Shown here: one piece after another, positions 54,580 to 63,028 of the stretch | Position numbering within the stretch: the stretch's first letter is position 1 | Layout: the number at the start of each line of letters is the position of its first letter | Assembly (NCBI GenBank): GCA_034003325.1 | Contig: JAVEYW010000009.1 | Coordinates: 124,001-188,000 of the forward strand | Source: Desulfobacterales bacterium | Lineage (GTDB): Bacteria > Desulfobacterota > Desulfobacteria > Desulfobacterales > JAFDDL01 | DNA length: 64,000 bases | Reading direction: 5' to 3' | Notes under the pieces: model-generated | What the model was told of the DNA's origin: nothing | The model's input: only the letters and a program-made list of their open reading frames with translations | Databases searched by the model: none | Program-made: the position numbers and the translations under genes

Positions 54580-56211
54580 ATGCCACATAACGAATATGAT
54601 GCGATTATTATCGGCGGCGGAAGTCAGGGCCTTACTCTTGGGGCTTATCTTGCCCGATCCGGGGTAAAAGTAGCGATTCTTGAACGCAAACATGAAGAGG
54701 GCGGATGCTTTTGTACGCGGGAAACCACGGCGCCGGGGTTCTTGCACAACCATGCGCAGTGCATGGAATTTATGGACTGGATGCCCTTTTACTACGATTT
54801 TAATCTGGAAAGTTTAGGCGCCAGAACGGTTTATCCGGATGCGCAATTCGGCATCGCTTTTTCAGACGGGCGCCCGCCCATTGTGCTTCATAGTGTGGCC
54901 AAGGAAGAAAATTTTGCTCTTTCGCACAAATCCATCTCGGTCTATTCAAAGCAGGATGCGGATAATTGGGTGGCGTGCCGAAAAAGAGCGGTCGCCTTGG
55001 AACCCCTGTTCTGCCAGTTTTTCTATAACCCGCCGACCATGCCGAGTAAAGAGAATCCCGATCCCTTGCATACCGTCGGAATGGTCATGATGGAGCAGAT
55101 GGGACTGCCCGCGCATCTCAACTATGGGTCCGGAAGAACGTTGGTCGACTATCTTTTTGAAACGCCGGAACTAAGAACGCTATTCTACAAAGGGCTGGAA
55201 GACTGGGGAACCTCCCTGGAAATGATGGGAATGGGGCCGATTGCCTTGATCAGCCTGTTTTTCATTGAGCAAAACTCTCGCCTGGGCATCGGTGGAACCC
55301 ATACCCTGGCGCATGCCATGGTAATGGCGGCGGTCAACGCAGGTGCGGATTTCTATGAAAATGCCGGCGTATCGAAAATTATCGTGGAAGGCGGCAAAGC
55401 CGTCGGTGTGCGGCTGACGGACGGGACTGAAATGCGTGCCGGAAAACTGGTCGCCTCCAATGCGGATCTCAAGCAGACACTGCTTGGCATGGTGGGCGAG
55501 GAAAATCTGAGCCCTCTTTGGGTCAAACGGACCAAAGCATTTCGATACGGCCGCTCCTGCGTGCTCGGCTCCACGCATATGGCGCTTCATGAGGCGCCGA
55601 ATTATAAGAGCGCCAAGCATGATCCTGCGATTAACAAGTGCTTGATCGTGGTCACCGGATTTGATGAGCCCCAGCAGTTGATCGATCATGTCCGGGAAGT
55701 CGAGGCCGGCAAGATTCCAACAATTCCGGGTCTTTTTTGTGCGGTCAATTCCCTGTTTGATCCGACTTATGCTCCTCCGGGCAAGCATGCCATGTCGGCA
55801 TGGATTTTCTTTCCCAAAGCAAGCAAACTTACCCGAGCAGAGTGGGCGGAAGTCAGAGCGACCTACAACGATCGAATCATCGAGCACTTCACCCGGTGGG
55901 CGCCGAATATGACCCGCGATAACGTGATTGCCGACTTTTTTGAAACCCCGCTGGACCTTCAGGATGATAAACTGATACCGGAAGGCGACTTTTGCCTGGG
56001 CGCCATGAATCCGGATCAGATGGCGCATAACCGGCCGTTTTTGGAGGCGGCCATGTATCGCGCCGAAATTAAAAATCTCTATCTTTGCAGCTCCGGGCAG
56101 CATCCGTTGGGAGGGATTTCCTGCGGGGTCGGTTACAATGCTTATAAGGTGATTGCCGAAGATTTGGGGCTGACTTATAAGCCGTGGGAAACCAGCGGAC
56201 GGGGATATTAA
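54580..56211 (+). CDS. second CrtI-like FAD oxidoreductase
   Basis: The 543-residue protein is a paralogue of the preceding gene: IIIGGGSQGLTLGAYLARSG, ILERKHEEGGCFCTRE and a C-terminal LYLCSSGQHPLGGISCGVGYNA. I chose ATG 54580 (MPHNEYDA), since aaggag lies 7 bases upstream; the frame extends 11 codons earlier. It has more cysteines near the FAD than its neighbour. The pair could act as a heterodimer or in two successive steps. The 7-bp repeat array begins 14 bp after its stop. Confidence 0.82.
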   Translation: MPHNEYDAIIIGGGSQGLTLGAYLARSGVKVAILERKHEEGGCFCTRETTAPGFLHNHAQCMEFMDWMPFYYDFNLESLGARTVYPDAQFGIAFSDGRPPIVLHSVAKEENFALSHKSISVYSKQDADNWVACRKRAVALEPLFCQFFYNPPTMPSKENPDPLHTVGMVMMEQMGLPAHLNYGSGRTLVDYLFETPELRTLFYKGLEDWGTSLEMMGMGPIALISLFFIEQNSRLGIGGTHTLAHAMVMAAVNAGADFYENAGVSKIIVEGGKAVGVRLTDGTEMRAGKLVASNADLKQTLLGMVGEENLSPLWVKRTKAFRYGRSCVLGSTHMALHEAPNYKSAKHDPAINKCLIVVTGFDEPQQLIDHVREVEAGKIPTIPGLFCAVNSLFDPTYAPPGKHAMSAWIFFPKASKLTRAEWAEVRATYNDRIIEHFTRWAPNMTRDNVIADFFETPLDLQDDKLIPEGDFCLGAMNPDQMAHNRPFLEAAMYRAEIKNLYLCSSGQHPLGGISCGVGYNAYKVIAEDLGLTYKPWETSGRGY

Positions 56212-56224
56212 CAGCAGCTTTCGG

Positions 56225-56280
56225 CTATCAGCTATCAGCTATGAGCTATCAGCTATCAGCTATCAGCTATCAGCTATCAG
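56225..56280. repeat. tandem array of 8 copies of the 7-bp unit
   Basis: Eight consecutive units ctatcag (one ctatgag), same unit and strand as at 36844-36927. It ends 15 bp before the ribosome site of the next gene, so copy number might influence its leader length or translation. In frame it would encode a run YQLSAIS-type, an artefact that extends the next ORF upstream. Confidence 0.9.
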
Positions 56281-56300
56281 CTAAAAAAGGAGAACGCATA

Positions 56301-57470
56301 ATGGCTATGGAGGCAATGCAACCCCCGGAAAAGACCAGCTCCCTTGAGACCCTTTTAAACTTGCCGTTACGCGGTGAGAACCCGTACATCACGCAATGGA
56401 AGAATGCCGGTGGAAGAATTTTCGGGTATATCTGCAGTTATGTCCCTGAAGAGGTGCTTTACGCGCACGAGGGGCCCGGAAAGATTCTTCCCATACGAAT
56501 GGGCGCACAGGGGTGTCAGACCACGGAAGACGCCGATATTCACATGAACAAGATCATGTGCAGTTTTGCCAGGTGTCTGTTGCAGTTGGGGTTGACCGGA
56601 GAATACGATTTTCTGGATGGCCTTGTGGTGACCAATTGCTGCGAGCATATGAGAAGAATTTATGAGCAATGGCGGGATCACACAAAAACCCCCGTGCTCA
56701 GTATGATTTCCGTTCCGCATGAGGTCGGCGGTGCCAATCGGCTATCATGGTATTCAGAAGAGATTCAGAATATGACCTCTGATATCGGAAAGAAATTCGG
56801 ATACCGCGCGACGGAGGCTTCCCTTCGAAGCGCAGCCCAAATTTACGATCGGTACAGGGCACTGATGCTGGCGCTTTACGCCCTGCGCGCGGCTGAATTT
56901 CCGCTGTTGACCGGCTCGGAAGCCATGAAAATTGCCCAGGCCGGTTTTTCGATGCCCAAAGAGGTGTTTAACGACATGCTCGAAGAGGCCCTTGAGGAAC
57001 TTCGCGCACGACCGGGAATTCACGATGCCAGGGCAAGGCTGATGGTCTGTGGCAGCTATTTGGATGACACATTTCTGATGGATGTGATCGAGAGCACCGG
57101 CGCGATCGTTGTGACCGACTCGCTGTGTTCCATGCGTAAATACATTGAGGGAAGCATTGGAGAGGCGGCTGATCCCATGGCGGCGATTATCAAACGATAC
57201 TTCAGCAAGATTTCCTGCCCGCGGATGGTAAACAGTTATTCAAATCGCCTCGATTTTACCCGAAAGCTGGTCCGTGATGCAAAGGTGGATGGCGTTATAT
57301 TTGAAAGAATGTCGTTTTGCGATAACCATGCCGTCGAAAATTTAATGGAGAGCAAGGTGCTTGAGAAAGAGGGAATTCCCACCTTGCATCTTGAAAGAGA
57401 GTATATGGCTGGCGATACAGGGCGTTATAAAACCCGGGTTCAAGCATTTCTGGAGAAAATCGGGAAATAA
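56301..57470 (+). CDS. 2-hydroxyacyl-CoA dehydratase / benzoyl-CoA reductase-type subunit (HgdB/BcrC-like)
   Basis: The 389-residue protein shows the family pattern: GYICSYVPEEVLYA, QGCQTTED, LDGLVVTNCCEHMRR (first ligand block), VCGSYLDD followed by TDSLCSMRKY, and FCDNHAVENLMES ending EKEGIPTLHLEREYMAG. These enzymes use ATP-driven one-electron reduction to dehydrate 2-hydroxyacyl-CoA or reduce benzoyl-CoA. The activator ATPase is not in the window. I chose ATG 56301 (MAMEAMQ) because aaaaggaga precedes it; the frame's earlier part is the 7-bp repeat. It would be the smaller subunit of a complex with the gene that follows. Confidence 0.85.
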   Translation: MAMEAMQPPEKTSSLETLLNLPLRGENPYITQWKNAGGRIFGYICSYVPEEVLYAHEGPGKILPIRMGAQGCQTTEDADIHMNKIMCSFARCLLQLGLTGEYDFLDGLVVTNCCEHMRRIYEQWRDHTKTPVLSMISVPHEVGGANRLSWYSEEIQNMTSDIGKKFGYRATEASLRSAAQIYDRYRALMLALYALRAAEFPLLTGSEAMKIAQAGFSMPKEVFNDMLEEALEELRARPGIHDARARLMVCGSYLDDTFLMDVIESTGAIVVTDSLCSMRKYIEGSIGEAADPMAAIIKRYFSKISCPRMVNSYSNRLDFTRKLVRDAKVDGVIFERMSFCDNHAVENLMESKVLEKEGIPTLHLEREYMAGDTGRYKTRVQAFLEKIGK

Positions 57471-57540
57471 AAACGGGGGCCGTTCGTACCGCAGTCACCC
57501 GATATATGGACCACAACTCAACCAAAAGGAATGAAAAACC

Positions 57541-58950
57541 ATGGAACCGTCCGCTCTGGAAAAATTTGATTATATTCGCCGGCTGCATGCCGGGTGTGAT
57601 CTGATAATCGGCGGAATCGATACCGGCTCGAAAACCCCGATGGAACTGGCCGGCTATTTGCCGGCAATGGTGGAACAACTACCGCCATACCACGCTCAAG
57701 TGTTATCGCAAATACAGCCGGATTTGATTGAAGCGGCACTGAAAGAGAAAAACAGAAATGCCATCCGGGCGCATGTTCTTGCCGTAAAACAGTATTTGGT
57801 GAACCTGACGGATGCCATCGACCAGGAAAAACCCATTATCAGCCACTTTCCATCCATGACACCGGAAATCTTTCTCAGTATGGATCTGGCGCCGCTTTCT
57901 TCAGAATTGTTTTCGCTTTTTCTGTCAGCCCTTTTTACAGATGGGGTCGAAGCGGAGATTGATGAAAAAGAGGCGGAGGGATTTCCCGGACATGTGTGCG
58001 CATTTCAGAAGTCCTGTTTTGGCGCCATCGAGAAAGGGCTGTTGCCGGTTCCGAATATTTTCGTTAAGACGACCGCTCCCTGCGATTCGAGCAACATGCT
58101 CTACCAGTATCTTCAGGATCGCTACAAAATGCCGGTTTTGAGCGTGGATTCGCCCTATTATTACAACCCGAGAGCGTTCAAGTATTTTGTGGACGAGTAC
58201 AAGCGAATGATCGAGGAAGTTGAAAAAATCACGGGACACACCATTGATGAGGATCGTCTCAGAAGCACGGTGACCCTGGGAAATCAGCAGCTTGAATATC
58301 TGTATGGGCTTCAGGCGCTCAGGCGGCAGATTCCCAATCCGGACCCCGGCATGCACCGGGCGCTGGATACCGCATCGTTGTTTCTGGCCGGCACCAGTGA
58401 AAAGGTCGTAGACTACATGAAGATCTGTTACGATGAAGCAAAAGCCCGGCACGACCAAAAGCTCAGTTTTCTGCCTGAAGGGAAAAAAGAGATTCGCACG
58501 ATCTGGACCTATGGGTTTACGGGGCACGCGATCTATCTGGCCGATTGGCTGGAAGAAACCTTCGGCAGCTCTTATCTGGAGTGCGGGCTTTCCATTTACC
58601 CCGCTGAAATCGTGGGACTCGTGAATACTTCCTCGGTAGAGTCCATGATCGAAGGGTTGGCATGGCGATCTTTTAACAGTCCGATGCACCGAACCGTCAT
58701 GACGTATACCGATCTGCATGTCAACGATATCGTGACGACCGCCAAGGCCTACCGCGCCGATGCCGCGATTTTCGGGGGAAACCATTCCTGCAAATACGCC
58801 TGGACACTACCGAAGCTTCTCAGCGATGCCTTGCTTGAAGAGCTTGGCATTCCCAGCTTTTCCTGGGAAACCGATCTGATCGACAAACGCTTTGCGCCAC
58901 CTTCAGCGGTTAAGATTCAACTGACGGAGTTTTTTCAGACCGTCATGTAA
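57541..58950 (+). CDS. 2-hydroxyacyl-CoA dehydratase-type large subunit
   Basis: The 469-residue protein belongs to the same superfamily as the preceding gene, larger subunit class. Candidate cluster ligands conserved with its paralogue at 61.3 kb are HVCAFQK, APCDSSN and SCKYAW; YADLHVND-like and AWRSFNSPMHR motifs are also shared. The pair with the preceding gene resembles BcrB/BcrC or HgdA/HgdB. It starts 70 bp after its partner. Substrate unknown; the surrounding SCP2 and CrtI-like genes point to a bulky acyl-CoA. Confidence 0.82.
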   Translation: MEPSALEKFDYIRRLHAGCDLIIGGIDTGSKTPMELAGYLPAMVEQLPPYHAQVLSQIQPDLIEAALKEKNRNAIRAHVLAVKQYLVNLTDAIDQEKPIISHFPSMTPEIFLSMDLAPLSSELFSLFLSALFTDGVEAEIDEKEAEGFPGHVCAFQKSCFGAIEKGLLPVPNIFVKTTAPCDSSNMLYQYLQDRYKMPVLSVDSPYYYNPRAFKYFVDEYKRMIEEVEKITGHTIDEDRLRSTVTLGNQQLEYLYGLQALRRQIPNPDPGMHRALDTASLFLAGTSEKVVDYMKICYDEAKARHDQKLSFLPEGKKEIRTIWTYGFTGHAIYLADWLEETFGSSYLECGLSIYPAEIVGLVNTSSVESMIEGLAWRSFNSPMHRTVMTYTDLHVNDIVTTAKAYRADAAIFGGNHSCKYAWTLPKLLSDALLEELGIPSFSWETDLIDKRFAPPSAVKIQLTEFFQTVM

Positions 58951-59037
58951 CTCAATCGGATAAGGTTTTCGGGCAGGCCCGATATCATCGGTTTGATATT
59001 TTACTAACCATTAGGGGTGAAACAAGGGAGGAAGATT

Positions 59038-60090
59038 ATGGGTGAAGAGGGTTACATTCGCTTAAGAGAATTTTTAGACAGTCTGCCGGGGGGATATCCG
59101 GCGACCCCGAGTGGCGTGGAGATCAAAATCCTGAAAAAGCTTTTTACCCCGGATCAGGCCGAACTTGCCGTCAAATTAAAAGTGGAAGCCGAAAGTGTGC
59201 CGCACATTGCTGCAAGAACGGGGATGGACGAGAAGGCACTATCAGAGAAATTGGAAACCATGGTGAAAAATGGACTGATTTTCCGCCAGTTCGACGGAGA
59301 AACACCGAAATACCGGGCTGTTCACTTTATTGTCGGCATTCTGGAGTTTCAGGTGAACCGAATGGATAAGGAATTTGCGGAATTGTTTGAGCAATTTCTG
59401 CCGTTTCTTGTGATGAATAAACCGACGATGCTGAGTGATCAACTGCGGGTTGTTCCGGTGAACAACGCCTTCAATGCCAATTCGAAAATCGCCACTTACA
59501 ACCGAATCAGGGAACTGATCCGTGACGATGATTTGATCGGGGTTGCCCAATGCGTTTGCCGGCAAGAGCAGAAACTTCTGGGGAATGAATGCCGTCACCC
59601 GTCGGAGACTTGTTTGACCTTCGGTACCTTTGCGCGATTTTACCTGGATAATGGAAACGCACGGAAAATCACCAAGAATGAGGCGCTGCAAATTCTAGAC
59701 CGGGCGGAGGAAAACGGCTTGGTGCTGGAAGCGAGCAATACGCAGAAACTGGAATATATCTGTTGCTGCTGTTCCTGCCATTGCGGCGTGCTGAAAAATA
59801 TTGCGCAATTACCGAATCCCGCAGATTTTGTAACATCCTATTATCAGGCAGTTATTGATTCGGATGTGTGTATCGGATGTGGCGAATGCCTGGAAATATG
59901 TCCCATGAAAGCCCCTTACCAGGATGAAGCGGATCAATACCGGGTCAGTAAGGAACGGTGCATCGGGTGCGGGCTCTGCGTTCCGAAATGCGCCGTTGAA
60001 GCCATCAGCATGAAGCTGAAAAAAAGCGAAAAAGAGGAGCCGCCGCAGACGCTTGAACAGGTTTTTAACCAAATGCTTGCAAGACAATAA
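59038..60090 (+). CDS. two-[4Fe-4S] ferredoxin-domain protein with winged-helix-like N-terminus
   Basis: The 350-residue protein has an N-terminal region with helix-turn-helix-like text (ARTGMDEKALSEKLETMVKNG), a Cys-rich centre (QCVCRQEQ, CRHPSETC and CCCCSCHCG), and a C-terminal dicluster ferredoxin (CIGCGECLEICP, CIGCGLCVPKCA). This is the family of [4Fe-4S] proteins with an N-terminal wHTH-like domain common in anaerobes with acyl-CoA dehydratases and reductases. It may feed electrons to the dehydratase activator. Start at 59038 is set by agggagg 7 bases upstream. The dispersed repeat copy 3 follows. Confidence 0.82.
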   Translation: MGEEGYIRLREFLDSLPGGYPATPSGVEIKILKKLFTPDQAELAVKLKVEAESVPHIAARTGMDEKALSEKLETMVKNGLIFRQFDGETPKYRAVHFIVGILEFQVNRMDKEFAELFEQFLPFLVMNKPTMLSDQLRVVPVNNAFNANSKIATYNRIRELIRDDDLIGVAQCVCRQEQKLLGNECRHPSETCLTFGTFARFYLDNGNARKITKNEALQILDRAEENGLVLEASNTQKLEYICCCCSCHCGVLKNIAQLPNPADFVTSYYQAVIDSDVCIGCGECLEICPMKAPYQDEADQYRVSKERCIGCGLCVPKCAVEAISMKLKKSEKEEPPQTLEQVFNQMLARQ

Positions 60091-60095
60091 ACCCT

Positions 60096-60215
60096 AATCC
60101 GGCAAAGCCGGATGCTGGAATGCTGGGAGGCTGGGATGTTGGGATGCATAAAAACCATCTCTCACCTTTGGCGAATATACACGCAAAAGCGCGTGCATGT
60201 TTCTGGTATAGGGGC
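60096..60215 (+). repeat. dispersed double-hairpin repeat, copy 3
   Basis: Plus-strand copy beginning aatccggcaaagccggat, with a degenerate array (gctggaatg, gctgggagg units), the cggcgaatatacacgc-type block and the gtttctggtatagggg end. With copy 4 in opposite orientation 860 bp later it brackets the second SCP2 gene and the broken acyl-CoA dehydrogenase. Confidence 0.8.
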
Positions 60216-60319
60216 TAAATTCGTAAAAATTATAGGTCTTCAGCAAAAAACAGCATGTTGATTCGTTTTTGTTATATTGGTTATGCAACTATAAGAGTAA
60301 ATACTTCTGGAAGGAAAAT

Positions 60320-60760
60320 ATGGGGATATTGTCGGAAATAGAAGTCGGATATACGGATGGGGCGCCGATCAACGGTATGGGGATGATGATCGGCCAGTAT
60401 CTGGAACAAAACCTAAAAGAATTCGCCTATAAAGCAAAACAGGCCCAAAAACTGAATGTGTGCACGTCCGTGGAAGTCGAGAAGGGAATCTGTACCACCG
60501 TACGGTTCAATAAAACATCTATTTCCATTGAGAACGGCGTGGCACAGGATACGCACCTGCACTTGAAAAGCTCCTATATGGCATTTGCCGATGTATTGAC
60601 GGGTAAGCTCAGCCCGATAAAAGGCGTCATGACCGGAGAAATTAAGATCAAAAAATTTTCGATGAAAAAACCGTTCCAGGCCTTGAAGGTGTTAAGGTTT
60701 TTAAAAATACCCAATGAGCTGATCAGTAGACAACCCACCGATACGGGCGAAGAGATTTAA
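60320..60760 (+). CDS. second SCP2-domain-like protein
   Basis: The 146-residue protein has an SCP2-like core (LNVCTSVEVEKGICTTVRFN, LKSSYMAFADVLTGKLSPIK, GEIKIKKFSMKKPFQALKVL). It differs from the 52.3-kb SCP2 protein but has the same length and position in the cluster. I chose ATG 60320 (MGILSEIE), preceded by aaggaa; the frame extends 17 codons upstream into the repeat-flanking DNA. A lipid or acyl-CoA carrier role is inferred. Confidence 0.7.
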   Translation: MGILSEIEVGYTDGAPINGMGMMIGQYLEQNLKEFAYKAKQAQKLNVCTSVEVEKGICTTVRFNKTSISIENGVAQDTHLHLKSSYMAFADVLTGKLSPIKGVMTGEIKIKKFSMKKPFQALKVLRFLKIPNELISRQPTDTGEEI

Positions 60761-60861
60761 GTCTTGATCATGTTATTTATTGTTTAATTAACAAAGGGTT
60801 GTGCCCATGCGCACGGGGATGGCACGAGGGCCATGGAATCGGTATGCGTAAAGGCGTTTTT

Positions 60862-61056
60862 ATGGAATTTGAATTGTCACGATCCCAGAAAGAGATTCAA
60901 AAAGCTGTCACGGATTTTGCCCGAGGGGAGTTTGTCAAGGAATTTAATGAAAACGGAGTGTTTCCATTCGGCCTATTTCAACAGGCTGCTGGCTTGGGCT
61001 TTATCGGCATTTACCTGGATGCGGTCTATCGGTTGGGCTGCGAAATGATCATCTGA
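60862..61056 (+). pseudogene. acyl-CoA dehydrogenase, truncated N-terminal fragment
   Basis: The 64-codon frame (MEFELSRSQKEIQKAVTDFA, ending GFIGIYLDAVY) matches the first ~55 residues of the intact acyl-CoA dehydrogenase at 63.0 kb (MEFALTRSQLEIKKAVAEFA, ending GFVGIHFDEAY). After that it diverges and stops. The catalytic parts are missing. The repeat copy 4 starts 22 bp after its stop, so insertion or recombination at the repeat probably destroyed it. Confidence 0.75.
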
Positions 61057-61077
61057 TCATCCGTGTGTAGTTTTAGA

Positions 61078-61193
61078 CCCTTTACCAGAAACATGCACGC
61101 TTTTGCGTGTATATTCGCCGAAGGTGAAAGATGGCTTTTATGCATCCCAACATCCCAGCCTCCCAGCATTCCAGCATCCGGCTTTTCCGGATT
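61078..61193 (-). repeat. dispersed double-hairpin repeat, copy 4
   Basis: Minus-strand copy: starts ccctttaccagaaacatg, has cgccgaaggtgaaag and a degenerate array (cccagc units), and ends in gcttttccggatt. It lies directly after the truncated acyl-CoA dehydrogenase and 120 bp before the second large dehydratase gene. Confidence 0.8.
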
Positions 61194-61314
61194 AGGAAGA
61201 TTGAATGCATTTAACGGGCTGTATTGATCTAAACGAAACGATCGATCATCCAGGTAGCTGTATTGTGATAAGGGTGGGGGGCACCGAATGCCCTGCCGGG
61301 AAAGGAAAATGAAC

Positions 61315-62724
61315 ATGGAACCACAAGCCATTGAGAGGTATGAGTATTTCAAGCGATTAGACGCGGTTCTGGGTTTGTTGGTCGCAGCGATGGACACGGG
61401 TGCGTCCACCCCTGAAGAGTTATCAGTCCACATGCCGGTACTTTTAGCGCCTGCCGATCCGTATCACGCATCCCTGGTGGGTCAGGTGCAGCCGGAAGCC
61501 ATTGAAGCGATGCTGAAGCCGAAGAACAAGGCGGGAATTAGAGCCTTTGCCGTTGCTTTTAAGGACTATATCGCAAAAATAAGTCGCCTGATCGATGAGG
61601 GAAAGCCGATTATCGGCATTTTCCCGACCATACCCAGTGAAATTTTATTGAGCATGGATACGGCCGCCTATGGTATGGAAATATTTACCCTGCTGATGGC
61701 GCCCATATTCATAAATGGGGCGGAAAAAGAACTGGATGATACGGAAACGGACGGTATTCCGAGTCACGTATGTGCTTTTCAGAAGGGGGTATACAAGGCC
61801 ATCGAATGGGGAGGCCTGCCGAAACCGATCCTTTTTATCAAAGGGTCGGCACCTTGTGACTCAAGCAATATGACCATGCAGTACGCTTCCGACAAGATGG
61901 GGGTGCCATTGCACGTTGTTGACTCACCGTATTATACAGACCAGCGCGCTTTCAGCTATTATGTGGATGAAATGAAGCGCATGGTCGAAGCAGTGGAAAG
62001 GCTGACGAGGCACAGCATTGATGAGGATGCGCTTAGACAGCATGTCGAGTATTCCAATAGGCAGTTGAAGTATTATTATCAATTGCAGGAAATCCGAAAG
62101 AATAAGCCGAATCCGGATCCGGGCATGCACCGGCCGCTGGATACAGCTTCCTTATATCTCGCCGGAAGTACGGATAAGTTTGGAGATTATGTCAAAGTCC
62201 TCTACGAAGAGGCGCTGGCGCGCCATGAAAAAAAAGAAACCTTTTTACCTGAAGGAAAACAGGAGATACGGACACTTTGGACCGGATCTTTTGTGCCTTA
62301 TATGCTGTATTTGGCAGATTGGCTGGAGGATCAGTTTGGAAGCACTTTTTTGACCTGTAGCTTAACGAATCTTCCCGGCGAGGTGGTCGGCCTGGTAGAC
62401 ACGAAGAGCACCGAAACAATGATTGAAGGCTTGGCTTGGCGGTCCTTTAACCTTCCAATGCATCGAAATGTAATGAGTTTTACGGATTTGCATGTCAACG
62501 ACATGTTGACGGCCGCCCGTGTGTATGCTGCCGATGCGGCCATTTTCAGCGGCAACAGTAGCTGCAAACACGCATGGACACTTCCCAAGATCATGGGGGA
62601 TGTGTTGCTCGAAAAATACGGCGTTCCAAGCCTTCAAATGGAAGTGGACTGGCTTGACAAACGATTTACACCGCCTCAGACAGTCAAAAATGCGATTTCC
62701 GAGTTTTTAAGGCTCCTTGTGTAA
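61315..62724 (+). CDS. 2-hydroxyacyl-CoA dehydratase-type large subunit, second copy
   Basis: The 469-residue protein is a paralogue of 57541-58950 with the same length and all the shared motifs (HVCAFQKG, APCDSSN, SCKHAW, AWRSFNLPMHR, SFTDLHVND). I start it at 61315 (MEPQAIERYEYFKRLD), which matches the paralogue's start and has aagga 8 bases upstream; earlier in-frame ATGs exist. It lacks a neighbouring small subunit, so it might pair with the single HgdB/BcrC-like subunit as an alternative partner with different specificity. Confidence 0.82.
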   Translation: MEPQAIERYEYFKRLDAVLGLLVAAMDTGASTPEELSVHMPVLLAPADPYHASLVGQVQPEAIEAMLKPKNKAGIRAFAVAFKDYIAKISRLIDEGKPIIGIFPTIPSEILLSMDTAAYGMEIFTLLMAPIFINGAEKELDDTETDGIPSHVCAFQKGVYKAIEWGGLPKPILFIKGSAPCDSSNMTMQYASDKMGVPLHVVDSPYYTDQRAFSYYVDEMKRMVEAVERLTRHSIDEDALRQHVEYSNRQLKYYYQLQEIRKNKPNPDPGMHRPLDTASLYLAGSTDKFGDYVKVLYEEALARHEKKETFLPEGKQEIRTLWTGSFVPYMLYLADWLEDQFGSTFLTCSLTNLPGEVVGLVDTKSTETMIEGLAWRSFNLPMHRNVMSFTDLHVNDMLTAARVYAADAAIFSGNSSCKHAWTLPKIMGDVLLEKYGVPSLQMEVDWLDKRFTPPQTVKNAISEFLRLLV

Positions 62725-62738
62725 TCTGTTGGATCAAA

Positions 62739-62882
62739 ATGCGGCTGCAAGTTTTAAGTGAATGTTTAGGATGCGGCATTTGTGAGACCCGGTGCCCTGA
62801 AAAGGCGATTTGTATGGTTCAACCCTCTCCGGCCAAAGAAGATATCAAAGAATATTTTTCAGGATTTACACCCGAGTTGTAG
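62739..62882 (+). CDS. mini-ferredoxin or ferredoxin remnant
   Basis: A 47-residue frame with one [4Fe-4S] motif (CLGCGICETRCP) and a polar tail (EDIKEYFSGFTPEL). It lies 14 bp after the dehydratase gene. It could be a very small ferredoxin, or the C-terminal remnant of a gene like the one at 59.0 kb, mirroring the broken acyl-CoA dehydrogenase. The ribosome site is weak. The gap 62883-63028 holds nothing further. Confidence 0.45.
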   Translation: MRLQVLSECLGCGICETRCPEKAICMVQPSPAKEDIKEYFSGFTPEL

Positions 62883-63028
62883 TGAGTGTATGGCTGCCGT
62901 CGACGATATAAGCCATGGTGGAAAGCGTTTTGAGCATGCGCTTCAGGCCGAAATCGTTTAACACGGGCTAACTTTTACCAGTACCCGGCTTCTGAATTGA
63001 TGAGCCGATAGACGATAGAAGGTATTTT

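Noticed and set aside
55180-56103. 307-codon minus-strand ORF
   Set aside because: Antisense shadow of the second CrtI-like gene.
57925-58785. 286-codon minus-strand ORF
   Set aside because: Antisense shadow of the large dehydratase gene.
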